A stretch of 53,708 nucleotides of DNA from Eggerthellaceae bacterium (GTDB lineage: Bacteria > Actinomycetota > Coriobacteriia > Coriobacteriales > Eggerthellaceae), in the NCBI GenBank assembly GCA_022791455.1, contig JAAVZC010000005.1:1-53708 (forward strand), read 5' to 3'. This document shows positions 44,048 through 53,401 of the stretch, piece after piece. Both the position numbers and the translations under genes were made by a program. The notes under the pieces are model-generated. The model was not told the origin of the DNA and did no database searches. It saw only the letters and a list, made by a program, of their open reading frames with translations. Within the stretch, counting starts at the first letter, position 1. The number at the start of each line of letters is the position of its first letter.

Positions 44048-44947
44048 CTAGCGAATAGCGCGAACGAACGCGTCGATGACCCGCGCCGTCTCCTCGGTAT
44101 CGCAGGCAATGGCCACTAAATGGATATTCACCGCATCTCGTATGGGCATCGCCACTACTCCCTCCCCGGGGAGATTAGGCGAAAGCCCCGCGGTAATGAA
44201 CACCGCCTCAGGAAGGTAAGCGGCTTGGTTAACCCCGCTCGTACGAGAGGCGATCCTCGGCTCGCCGTACGCATCGAGCATATGGTGAAGAACATCTTGA
44301 AGAACCGGCTCGTTGTAGCAGGTGAGCATCTCGCGAGCCAGGTCCTCGCAGCTGATGCTCTTGCGGCGAGCCAGCGGATTTAGCGCGCTCACGCAGGCTT
44401 TCATAGGGAACACGCCCAGCTCAACCACCTTAAAGCGCTCATCCCATGCCAGAAGATCCGGCCGATAATCGGGCACCGAAGACAAGAATACCGTCCTTGT
44501 GATCTGTTCCTCGGGAAGCGCCTGCGCATAGGCGCCCATATCAAAGGCACCGACTTCAACGATATCGAAGGTCATGTCGCCGTTAAGCTCACGCAAGTCT
44601 GCCAAAGCCCGCGCCATGATGGTGGAGACCGAGAAAAGAGGAGCGGCCACTATGTTAAACGCCTCGCCACCGTCGGGATCGAGACAACGGCCCATGTGGC
44701 TCACTTTCTCCTCGAAGTCGCAATAAGACCCCCAGAACTCCTCGGCGTACCTCGCGAAGCGGGTTCCCTCTTCGGTGAGCTCCAGCCCCTTGCTCGTTCT
44801 CACAAAGAGCGCGAAGCCTATCTCCTTCTCCAATTGCGCCAGCGACTTACTGACCCCCTGGGACGTCAGGTAAAGGCGCGCTGCCGACTGGTTGATGGAA
44901 CGCGTAACCACCAAGTCCAGGAAATAGCCGATCTGATCGATATTCAT
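44048..44947 (-). CDS. LysR-family transcriptional regulator
   Basis: A 299-aa protein from the ATG at 44947 (GGGGGAG upstream). The N-terminal winged HTH reads MNIDQIGYFLDLVVTRSINQSAARLYLTSQGVSKSLAQLEKEIG. The C-terminal effector domain (~90-299) has the periplasmic-binding-like fold. It lies upstream of and in line with the molybdoenzyme operon, separated by 143 bases, and is the natural candidate to control it. The effector is unknown, possibly the reductase substrate. Confidence 0.92.
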   Translation of the reverse strand: MNIDQIGYFLDLVVTRSINQSAARLYLTSQGVSKSLAQLEKEIGFALFVRTSKGLELTEEGTRFARYAEEFWGSYCDFEEKVSHMGRCLDPDGGEAFNIVAAPLFSVSTIMARALADLRELNGDMTFDIVEVGAFDMGAYAQALPEEQITRTVFLSSVPDYRPDLLAWDERFKVVELGVFPMKACVSALNPLARRKSISCEDLAREMLTCYNEPVLQDVLHHMLDAYGEPRIASRTSGVNQAAYLPEAVFITAGLSPNLPGEGVVAMPIRDAVNIHLVAIACDTEETARVIDAFVRAIR

Positions 44948-45088
44948 TGCTCCCCCAACAACGCTCATCGAAGCCACGTGAGAAATCGCACGTGCTGACA
45001 CGCGCGAGGACCACTCATCGAGCGTCCCCTATCTCGCCTCCCGACATTTTATCACCTCGAGCAAAGATCCCCTTACGCCACGGCCGGT

Positions 45089-48000
45089 CTACTCGTTGGA
45101 CTTCAGGCTCTCCACCATGTCGATATGGGCGAGCTTCGGGCGCATGACGAGCATGACGATGGCGGTGAACACCAGCGTGAGCGCGAAGGCCACGGCGAAG
45201 CTCATGGCGTGGATAGTGCGCCCGAACATCACCTGGTCCACCTCGGCGGTCACCACGACGAAGCCCTCGAGCACCACGCCGAGCCCCAGCCCCACCGCCG
45301 CGCCGATAATCGTCAGCAGCACGATCTCGCGGAAGATGTAGGCGTTCACCTCGTGCGGGGTGAACCCGAGCACCTTCAGCGTGGCAATCTCGCGCGCCCG
45401 CTCGGTGATATTGATGTTCGTCAGGTTGTACAGCACGATGAACGCCAGGGCCGCCGCAGCCACCACGAGCACGACAACCACCATGTCCACCGACTTCAGC
45501 ATCTGCTTGTAGGTGTCGATGGTCTCGTCGTTGAAGGCCACAGTGTCTACGCCGCCGGTGGCCCGCAGCGCCTCGGACAGCGCGGCCCGCTCGCCTGCGT
45601 CGTCGCTTGCCTGGGCGTACACCGTCAGATTATCGGGCTCCTCGCCGAAGACGCGCCGGTAGGTGTCGGGCAGCATGAAGGCATAGTCGCCCACGTAGTT
45701 CTCGATAATGCCCGTCACCGGCACGGAATAGGTCGTGGCCGTGGCGTTGCCCAGATCGTCCTGCTCGGCGAACACGATGGACTGCCCCACGGAAAGCCCC
45801 AGCTTCGTCGCCAGCTTCTCGGTGATGACGGCCCCCTCGCCGGAGATGGTCACCGGCTCGTGGTCCTCGCGGGTGCGCATGGTCCACAGCCCCTCGAAGG
45901 CCGGCGCATCGTCGGGGGCCACGATGGTGGTCATGGCCTCGGTGCCGTCAGCACCCTGGGCGATCATGGACGCCTCGGTGGCGCGCACGGCCACCGGCAA
46001 GCGCCCCGTATCGCCGAGGATGGCCCCGGCCGCCTCGCGCTCGTCATCGGCGGCATCGTCCTTCTCGGAAATGACCACGTTGTAGTTCACCAGCTCGCCG
46101 TACTGCACGTCGATGATGTCGTTGATGGAGTTCTGCAGCCCGAGCCCCGTCAGCAGCAGCGCCGTGCAGCCGGCGATGCCCACCGTCGTCATGATCAGGC
46201 GCCGCTTGTAGCGGAAGATGTTGCGGAACGTGACCTTCCACGAGAAGGACAGGTGGCGCCACAAGGGACCGGTGCGCTCCAGCAGGATACGCTTGCCAGC
46301 CTTGGGCGCGGGCGGCTGCATGAGGGCCGCGGGCGTCTCGCGCAGGGTGGCGCCGGCGGCGGCCCAGGTGGCCAGAAGCGTGATGCCCACACCGAGGCCG
46401 GCGGCCGCCAGCGCGATGGGCCAGTCGATGGGCATGGGGCCGCGGGGCACGTAGTAGACGATGGAGTATGCCTCCATGATGACCCAGGGCAGCACCTGCG
46501 AGAGCACGGCGATGCCCGCCACCGCGCCGAAGCCGGCGGCCAGGGCGGCGTAGATGAGGTACTTCGAGGTGATGCAGGCGCGCGAGTAGCCCAGCGCCTT
46601 GAAGGTGCCGATGAGCATGCGCTCTTCCTCGACCATGCGGGTCATGGTGGTCAGGGCCACGAGCGCCGCCACCAGGAAGAAGATGAAGGGGAAGAACGAC
46701 GCGATGGCGTCGATGCGGTCGGCGTCGTTCTCGAAGCTGACCACGCCGAAGTTCTTCGCGCGATCCATGACGAGCCAATCGGGCGGCTCGATGTCGTTTA
46801 TCTCGGCCTGGGCGTCGGCAAGCTCCTGCTCGGCGTCGTCCAGCTTCTCGTTGGCCTCGGCTGCGGCGGCGTCGTAGTCGGCCACGCCCTGCTCGTATTC
46901 GGCGCGGGCCTCCTCCAGCTTCGCCTTGGATTCCTCGTAGGAGGCCTTGCCCTCCTCCAGCTGCTTTTTGCCCTCCTCCATCGAGGTCTTGCCGGAGTCC
47001 AGCTGCTGCTGGGCCGCGGCCATCTGCGCCTCGGCGGCGGCCCGCTGCTCGGCCAGGGCCGCTTTGGCCGCCTCCAGCGCGGTGGCCGCCGTCTCGATGT
47101 CGGCGATGTTCTTCTCGAGCTCGGTTTTCTGGGCCTCAAGGGGCGCCTTCTGCTCGTCGGGAAGGCCGGGGGTAGCCAGCGCCTCGTTCACCTGATCGAG
47201 GGCCGCCTGCAAATTCGGGAGCGCCTTCTGGGCCTCGGCCAGGTTCGCCTCGTTGGCCGCTATCTGCGACTCGGCCTCGGCGAACTGCGCCTCGGCCTCG
47301 GCTGCGCGCTTCTCCAGGGAATCGGTGCCCTGGGTGTACTCCTTCTCGCCGTTCTTGACTTTCTTCTCGCTCTCGGCCAGGGTGGTGGCGGCCGCATCGA
47401 GCTTGCGCTGCCCCTCGTCGAGCTCCTCCTTGGCCGCATCCAGCTCGGCGCGCGCGTCGGCGAGCTCCGCCTTCACGCGGGCCTCCTCTTCCTCGTACTC
47501 GGCCCGGGCTTCGTCCAGGTCGGCCTGAGCCTCGGCCTGCAGGCCAGCCACGCGGGCCTGCTCGCGCTCGGGGGCGATGGCCTCGATGGCAGCCACCACC
47601 TCGGCCACGCGGGCCTCATAGGCATCAGAGTCGGCAGGCAGGTCGGCGGCACCCTTCACGGTGACGTACGCCTCAACGTAAGGCAGGTCGGGGCTGAAAT
47701 CCTCGGGCAGCACGTACATGAACTGCTGCACGGTGCCCGAGCCGATAGTAGAGGTGCCCATGGCCGTGGAGCTCACGTACAGCGGCGAGTGCACGCGCCC
47801 GACGATGGTGAACTCCGTGCGGGCCAGCGTGTCCTCCACCTCCCCCACCGAGCCGTCGACGGTAATGACGTCGCCCAATTCGGAAGGTCCGGCCATCACG
47901 CGGTCATTGAAGATAACGCACTCGCCGGGCGCCTCGGGCCAGCGCCCCTCGGCCAGCTCCAGCCGGTTCAGGTAGTCCGCATCGTCCGAGGCGATGGTAG

Positions 48001-48361
48001 CGTCGTCTACAGCGGTGCTCGCAGCCGCAGCCGGGCTCAGGGAATGCACGCGCATGACGTACTGCTCGCCGTCGAGCGTGCCCAGCACGTCGGCGGAATA
48101 GGCCGCCATAACGGCCTCCACGCCGTCCACCTCGCGCAAGGCGGCAATATCGTCGTCGGTAAGCCCCAGGGTGGACACCACGCGGATGTCCATGAGGCCG
48201 GTGCCGTCGTAGTAGGCGTCGGCGGCCAGCTTCATATCCGGCGCCGTCATGCGCAAACCCGCGTAGAAGCCGCAGCCCAGCGCCACAATGGCCGCAATGG
48301 CAATGAAGCGCCCGAGCGAATGGCAGATGGACCGCACGATGTCCTTGTTGAACGTCTTCAC
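45089..48361 (-). CDS. FtsX-type ABC permease with duplicated core and coiled-coil insert
   Basis: A 1090-aa protein. The GTG start (48361) follows the ATPase stop within two bases. An N-terminal helix (residues ~18-38) leads to an outer domain with a long Ala/Glu/Lys/Gln-rich coiled coil (about residues 265-535, in several heptad runs such as ARAEYEEEEARVKAELADAR). Then come an FtsX core with three helices (~570-700), another helix near 745-775, a second outer domain, and a second FtsX core at the C-terminus (TINITERAREIATLKVLGF...). This matches the large exporters annotated as ABC3-type permeases. The coiled coil could reach across the wall or bind a partner. Substrate unknown. Confidence 0.9.
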   Translation of the reverse strand: MKTFNKDIVRSICHSLGRFIAIAAIVALGCGFYAGLRMTAPDMKLAADAYYDGTGLMDIRVVSTLGLTDDDIAALREVDGVEAVMAAYSADVLGTLDGEQYVMRVHSLSPAAAASTAVDDATIASDDADYLNRLELAEGRWPEAPGECVIFNDRVMAGPSELGDVITVDGSVGEVEDTLARTEFTIVGRVHSPLYVSSTAMGTSTIGSGTVQQFMYVLPEDFSPDLPYVEAYVTVKGAADLPADSDAYEARVAEVVAAIEAIAPEREQARVAGLQAEAQADLDEARAEYEEEEARVKAELADARAELDAAKEELDEGQRKLDAAATTLAESEKKVKNGEKEYTQGTDSLEKRAAEAEAQFAEAESQIAANEANLAEAQKALPNLQAALDQVNEALATPGLPDEQKAPLEAQKTELEKNIADIETAATALEAAKAALAEQRAAAEAQMAAAQQQLDSGKTSMEEGKKQLEEGKASYEESKAKLEEARAEYEQGVADYDAAAAEANEKLDDAEQELADAQAEINDIEPPDWLVMDRAKNFGVVSFENDADRIDAIASFFPFIFFLVAALVALTTMTRMVEEERMLIGTFKALGYSRACITSKYLIYAALAAGFGAVAGIAVLSQVLPWVIMEAYSIVYYVPRGPMPIDWPIALAAAGLGVGITLLATWAAAGATLRETPAALMQPPAPKAGKRILLERTGPLWRHLSFSWKVTFRNIFRYKRRLIMTTVGIAGCTALLLTGLGLQNSINDIIDVQYGELVNYNVVISEKDDAADDEREAAGAILGDTGRLPVAVRATEASMIAQGADGTEAMTTIVAPDDAPAFEGLWTMRTREDHEPVTISGEGAVITEKLATKLGLSVGQSIVFAEQDDLGNATATTYSVPVTGIIENYVGDYAFMLPDTYRRVFGEEPDNLTVYAQASDDAGERAALSEALRATGGVDTVAFNDETIDTYKQMLKSVDMVVVVLVVAAAALAFIVLYNLTNINITERAREIATLKVLGFTPHEVNAYIFREIVLLTIIGAAVGLGLGVVLEGFVVVTAEVDQVMFGRTIHAMSFAVAFALTLVFTAIVMLVMRPKLAHIDMVESLKSNE

Positions 48362-48362
48362 A

Positions 48363-49064
<702 letters not shown>

Positions 49065-49226
49065 GGCGCCTCCCGTGCCTTGCCTGCGCGCACCGCGCAT
49101 TTTTCTCTCGCGCCTTACGATACACGAAGCCGCAGGCCGTTGGCACCCCCGCCGCCAACCCCACACGCAACAACCAGCGGCAGAACGCCGCCCCCTCAGC
49201 GCCGCCGGCAGGTTCCCTTCCCCTCG

Positions 49227-49367
49227 TGAGACACTGGTGATACACGGTTTGATACACCGGTGAGACACTCGTGAGACACTCATTTCCCCAGCTCATAGCA
49301 TCATGAGATACTTTTGATACAAAAGTGATACACCGTTTGAGACACTCGTGATACACCGATGAGACAC
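49227..49367. promoter_or_regulatory. Array of eleven TGAKACAC octamers spaced 11-12 bp
   Basis: Copies of TGAGACAC/TGATACAC (two end differently: TGAGATAC, TGATACAA) start at 49227, 49238, 49250, 49261, 49272, 49304, 49315, 49326, 49338, 49349 and 49360. All have the same orientation. Spacing is 11 or 12 bp except one 32-bp gap, about three turns. The gap holds a possible minus-strand -10 (CTATGA, 49298-49293) 18 bases from TTGTAT (49322-49317). It lies upstream of the ABC exporter operon and just past the LuxR gene stop. Head-to-tail ~11-bp repeats are the usual layout for OmpR/PhoB-type regulators; the actual binder is unknown. From 49065 to 49226 I see nothing else. Confidence 0.8.
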
Positions 49368-49388
49368 GGTTTTAAACAGCGACAGAAG

Positions 49389-50897
49389 CTATTCGTTGAT
49401 GAGGCGCTGGAGTTCTTCGGCTGAGTGGACGTCGGCCTTGGTGTAGATGGCGTGCACGTGGCTGCGCACCGTGGCGACGGACACCACAAGGGTGTCGCTG
49501 ATCTCCTTGGGGCGTTTGCCGCGCGCGAGCAGGTGCAGCACCTCGGCTTCGCGCTCGGTCAGCGCGCAGCGGGCTGCCAAGCTGTCGCAGCGCTCGTCGA
49601 GGTCGCGCTCGTAGCGGCCCCGCGGGTCCTCGTGGGGCAAAAGGCCCCAGACCGTCTTCGCATAGCGCTCGGAATTCATATTGAAGGTAACCAGGCACAA
49701 AAGCACGAACACCGTCGCGCCGATGACGCTGAACGCGGCCGTGTCCAGCGTCACGTGCTCATAGACGAAGCTTCCCACCATGTTCCCCAGAAGGAACCCG
49801 ATGGAGCGGATGAGGAACGCCCGGGCGAACACCTGGAAGGGAGCCGCGTTGATGGCCCGGCTGATCACGTAGCAGGCCATGGCCAGCAGCGCGTCGAAAT
49901 AGTAGAGCGCGCAGGCCTGCAGGATAAGCGCCGGCAGAAACTCAGTGCTGTTGGTCAGCGGCCCCAGAAGCGCCGCCACGGTCACGATGGGGAACACAAA
50001 ACGGTAGAAGCGGTTCCAGATAACCGACACCTCGGCGCTCCGGCCGCCGCGCAGCGTGACCGCGAACAGCGCCAGGGCGATAACGGCGCCCACGAGAAAC
50101 GAGGTCACCCGCGCCACCACGCCCAGGGGCAGGGCGAGCGGAATGACGTGCAGGAAGCCGAACACGGCGGCATAGACCCCCACGATGAGAAACAGCCGCA
50201 TGTAGGGAGCCACCCGGCCCTCTTCCTGGGAGCGGATGGCCACGAAGCGGTCGGTGCCGTAGCCCTCGCGGAAACACGACTGCGGCGAGGCCCCGCGCAA
50301 GAAGCAGGCACCAGCCGCGGCCACCAGGGCCAAATGCAGCAGCGCCGATGCCATCAGGGGCGCTGTGGCCTCGAGCATGCTGAAGAGCCCCTGCACGACG
50401 AACGTAGTAAGCGCCACCACAGCCACCACCGTGGTGACGAACAGCCGTGGCGAAACCGACGAGGCAATCTGGCTTACCGCCACGAAGAACGCCGCGCCCG
50501 AGGCGCCCCCGACAAACTGCACGAACACAATGGGCATCTCGAGCCCCGCCGCACCCATAAGGGCATAGTAGGCCAGCACGTTGGCGAACTGCACCACGAA
50601 GAAGACGGTCCAGAAAAGCCCGTTGCCCATAAGGCGGCGAAAACGGCTGCCGTTTACCTGGGTGATGGCGTAGCCGAAGACGAGCCCCAGGGAATGAGCG
50701 TCGCAGGAATAGGCGCGGATGTTGACGACGGACCCGAGCCATGTGGTCAGGTCGAGCGCCCAGCTGGCCGATTCGTGCAGCAGCATAGCGGCCGATGCCA
50801 TGGCCACAAGCGCGCCCACCATCCACCAATAGCCTGGCGGCGCGCTTTCCGCCACCCACGCTGAAGCACTCTGCTTTTCCTCCGTCGTTTCCGTCAT
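49389..50897 (-). CDS. Membrane-bound LuxR-family transcriptional regulator
   Basis: A 502-aa protein from the ATG at 50897 (AAGGGGAG upstream; another ATG 18 bases earlier). About twelve hydrophobic segments occupy residues ~25-410. The C-terminal LuxR domain reads LTEREAEVLHLLARGKRPKEISDTLVVSVATVRSHVHAIYTKADVHS, with all helix-turn-helix residues in place. It is the same design as the gene at 29601. It is divergent from the triheme/Moco lipoprotein gene across a 280-base gap, which makes that gene its most likely target. The ABC exporter downstream is another candidate. Confidence 0.9.
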   Translation of the reverse strand: MTETTEEKQSASAWVAESAPPGYWWMVGALVAMASAAMLLHESASWALDLTTWLGSVVNIRAYSCDAHSLGLVFGYAITQVNGSRFRRLMGNGLFWTVFFVVQFANVLAYYALMGAAGLEMPIVFVQFVGGASGAAFFVAVSQIASSVSPRLFVTTVVAVVALTTFVVQGLFSMLEATAPLMASALLHLALVAAAGACFLRGASPQSCFREGYGTDRFVAIRSQEEGRVAPYMRLFLIVGVYAAVFGFLHVIPLALPLGVVARVTSFLVGAVIALALFAVTLRGGRSAEVSVIWNRFYRFVFPIVTVAALLGPLTNSTEFLPALILQACALYYFDALLAMACYVISRAINAAPFQVFARAFLIRSIGFLLGNMVGSFVYEHVTLDTAAFSVIGATVFVLLCLVTFNMNSERYAKTVWGLLPHEDPRGRYERDLDERCDSLAARCALTEREAEVLHLLARGKRPKEISDTLVVSVATVRSHVHAIYTKADVHSAEELQRLINE

Positions 50898-51009
50898 GCC
50901 TCTCCCCTTCTCCATCTTCCCAGGACGCCCTGCCTAGCAAGCCTCCCAGCATGGGGCGCGTCCCCGCATCTCTCCTATTTCATCATATCATCGGGTATTT
51001 CTTTGAAAT

Positions 51010-51024
51010 CAACAAGAGTTGTTG
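51010..51024. promoter_or_regulatory. Perfect palindrome in the divergent LuxR/cytochrome intergenic region
   Basis: CAACAA-GAG-TTGTTG is a perfect 6+3+6 inverted repeat between the LuxR start (50897) and the lipoprotein start (51178). It is a candidate site for a dimeric regulator such as the adjacent LuxR protein. No strong -35/-10 pair is obvious nearby; TTGAGA...TAACCG (51022-51050) is a weak candidate on the plus strand. Confidence 0.4.
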
Positions 51025-51177
51025 AGATGCATTTCGAAGCTCAATAACCGTTGCTGATTCGCCTTCGGCCCCCTCATTTTAAAGTCCCAAGCACAGGGAC
51101 GCCGCTCCGATTGCTTGCCGGCGGCGCGCCCAAGGGAGAGAGCAAGCAAGAGAAAAGAGAGAAGGAAGGAGAGAAGG

Positions 51178-52761
51178 ATGAAGGCAATGGAAAGCAAGGG
51201 AACCTCGCGGCTCCTTATGGCTGTCGCCGTGGTGGCGGCCGTGCTGGCCGTGTCGCTGGCCCTGTGGGGCTGCGCGCCGAAGGCTCAGCTAAGCGACACC
51301 GGCAGCCAAGAAGCCACGGAGGAGACGGAGGCCATCGAGTCGATGTACCCCGACTTCACCGACAAGAACGCGGGGAACTTCAATGACACCTACAGCACGA
51401 CCGACATGCTGAACGCCGGCAACCGCGGCTGCAACGCATGCCACGAGGATCTGTGGGATGTCATGAACATGAAGGACGGCTACAACCACATCCTCACCCA
51501 CGTGGGCTACGACAAGGCCCTCACCTACCAGGACTGCGAGCCCTGCCATCGCGGGCACACGGCATTGACCGGTCCGTACCTGGGCGACCTCATCCACGCG
51601 AGCCACTACGGCAGTGAGGTGTTCCAAGAGGCCAACGGCAACTGCTGGAGCTGCCATGCCATGAATTCCGCCGGCAACCAGGGCGACTACCAACTCGTGC
51701 TGTGGGACGACATCTACGACGACCCGGCGCTGGGCGGCTACCCGAACATCGACGGCAACGAGATGGAGCAGAACTGGGTCGATTCCCGCGGCTTCTTCGG
51801 CGGCTTCATGAACGGCATGTCCCAGGATTCCAACCCCACCATCGACGTGAAGCTCGACCAGGCAGTCACCGACCATGACGACGTGTTCATCGTGAACAAC
51901 TGGGGCCCGGAAGTGACCGAGAAGAACGGCGAGCCCTTCAGCTTCGAGGCCTGCTGCGACGAGCAGAACACCGTGAGCCTCACGGGCGTGAAGAACCCGC
52001 GCTCGTTCACCAAGGCCGAGCTTGAGGCCATGCCCCAGACCGAGTTCACCATGGCCCTGGCCTGCGCCACTAACGGCCGCGGCGGCTCGCTCGTGTCGAA
52101 CATTCCCATGAGCGGCGTGTCGGTGGCCTACCTCATCGAGCAGTGCGGCGGCCTGGCCGACGGCGTCAACGCCGTGAACGCCACAGCCTACGACGGCTGG
52201 ATGGCCTTCCCGCCCATGAACCTCGAGGCGAGCACCTACACCGAGAACGCCTACATCGCCCTGAAGTACTACGGCGAGGACCTGACCGATGACGACGGCG
52301 CCCCCATGACGCTGGTGACCCTGGGCAACCCGGGCGCCCGCCAGGTGAAGCACATCAAGTCCATCGACTTCACCCAGGACGAGAGCTACTTCGAGGGCCC
52401 GATGATGGCCGAGTCCGAAGAGCCCTCCCCGAGCTACCCCATCAACGGTATGTGGTTCCAGGAGGACGGCATCACCTGCAAGGTGGGCGAGACCATCAAT
52501 CTCACCGGTGCGGTGTACAGCTGGAACCGCGTCGTGGGCGACCTGGCCAGCGTGAACCTGAGCTTCGACATGGGCAAGACCTGGCAGGACTTCGCCATTG
52601 CCGACCAGATCACCGACTTCGACCCGTTCCAGTGGGTGACCTACTCGCTGGATTGGACGCCCCAGGAGGCTGGCAAGTACCAGGTGAAGCTGCAGGCGAC
52701 CGACGTGAACGGCGTTCAGATGAAGAAGCCGGTCACCCTGTTCGTCAACGTCGAGGAATAA
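51178..52761 (+). CDS. Triheme cytochrome c/sulfite-oxidase-fold lipoprotein
   Basis: A 527-aa protein from the ATG at 51178, with GGAGAGAAGG upstream. A signal and lipobox (LALWGC, Cys32) anchor it outside the cell. Three CxxCH heme c sites follow: CNACH (85-89), CEPCH (120-124) and CWSCH (156-160). From about residue 215 to the end it resembles the sulfite oxidase (SUOX) fold: FTMALACATNGRGG with candidate Mo-ligand Cys296, NATAYDGWMAFPPMNLE, and a C-terminal Ig-like dimerisation-type domain (AVYSWNRVVGDLASVNLSFDMGKTW). Heme and Mo domains in one chain suggest self-contained electron transfer to or from an extracellular substrate. Substrate and direction are unknown. Confidence 0.82.
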   Translation: MKAMESKGTSRLLMAVAVVAAVLAVSLALWGCAPKAQLSDTGSQEATEETEAIESMYPDFTDKNAGNFNDTYSTTDMLNAGNRGCNACHEDLWDVMNMKDGYNHILTHVGYDKALTYQDCEPCHRGHTALTGPYLGDLIHASHYGSEVFQEANGNCWSCHAMNSAGNQGDYQLVLWDDIYDDPALGGYPNIDGNEMEQNWVDSRGFFGGFMNGMSQDSNPTIDVKLDQAVTDHDDVFIVNNWGPEVTEKNGEPFSFEACCDEQNTVSLTGVKNPRSFTKAELEAMPQTEFTMALACATNGRGGSLVSNIPMSGVSVAYLIEQCGGLADGVNAVNATAYDGWMAFPPMNLEASTYTENAYIALKYYGEDLTDDDGAPMTLVTLGNPGARQVKHIKSIDFTQDESYFEGPMMAESEEPSPSYPINGMWFQEDGITCKVGETINLTGAVYSWNRVVGDLASVNLSFDMGKTWQDFAIADQITDFDPFQWVTYSLDWTPQEAGKYQVKLQATDVNGVQMKKPVTLFVNVEE

Positions 52762-52780
52762 AGAAAGGCCGGTGAACCTT

Positions 52781-53266
52781 ATGAAATCCCAAACTGTTAA
52801 GACTCTGGGCGGTGTCATGAGCGCTGTGGCCCTCATCTCGGGCGGCGCCGGCATGGCCGTGGCTGCCCCGGCCGTAGCCGCTCCCGTGGACGCGGCCCCC
52901 ATTACCGCTGCCGACGAGGCTTCCGGTGTCGTTGATGCCGTGCGCGCCGTCGAGGGCACGTTCAGCTTCACCCAGGACGCCGTCACCTCCAATGCGGATC
53001 TGAGCGGCGTGTTCAGCAAGGCGGCTGCCACCCTGTGCGCCGCGCTTCCCACCTACAGCGTGGAAGCCGTGTCGAGTGCCATCCAGGTGACGGGCCCCGA
53101 GGCCTCCTTCGAGGCTACCGTGGCCGACATGGCGGCCGACGAGGACGCCGTCTCCTACCAGATGGCCTGCGCCTGCGCGAGCAACGTCCCCGGCGGCGGC
53201 GCTATCGCCAACGCCGAGGTGGAAGGCGTCTCCCTTGAGACGCTCGTGATGATGGCCCTCGCCTAA
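52781..53266 (+). CDS. Small secreted protein carrying a partial SUOX-core segment
   Basis: A 161-aa protein from the ATG at 52781 (GGTGA eight bases upstream; a GTG nine bases earlier is possible), 19 bases after the cytochrome gene. A signal peptide (residues ~8-33, ending AVA) precedes a mature ~125-residue part. Residues ~100-157 align without large gaps to residues ~265-320 of the upstream protein: VTG/LTG, then YQMACACASN against FTMALACATN, GG, N, GVS and L, with Cys132 opposite Cys296. The rest of the SUOX domain is missing. It may be a partner subunit, a decoy fragment or a remnant; a terminator follows. Confidence 0.72.
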   Translation: MKSQTVKTLGGVMSAVALISGGAGMAVAAPAVAAPVDAAPITAADEASGVVDAVRAVEGTFSFTQDAVTSNADLSGVFSKAAATLCAALPTYSVEAVSSAIQVTGPEASFEATVADMAADEDAVSYQMACACASNVPGGGAIANAEVEGVSLETLVMMALA

Positions 53267-53290
53267 CCCGAGCAAGCCCTCCCCCACAAA

Positions 53291-53319
53291 GCCCCGAGTC
53301 CTCGCGACTCGGGGCTTTT
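53291..53319 (+). terminator. Intrinsic terminator of the cytochrome/SUOX operon
   Basis: The perfect 10-bp stem GCCCCGAGTC/GACTCGGGGC with a 5-base loop is followed by TTTT on the plus strand, 25 bases after the small secreted protein gene. Confidence 0.85.
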
Positions 53320-53401
53320 CTCGTCAAAGAAGGCGAGCGGCTACTAATGTGGCCCCAAAATGTCGTTTTACCTGAGTTGGCAAGCCCCCAACGCGTCAAA
53401 T

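Noticed and set aside
49227..49367. Regularly spaced repeats as a possible CRISPR array or replication iterons
   Set aside because: Units are only 8 bp with 3-4-bp spacers, far too short for CRISPR. No cas genes, replication initiator or DnaA boxes are present.
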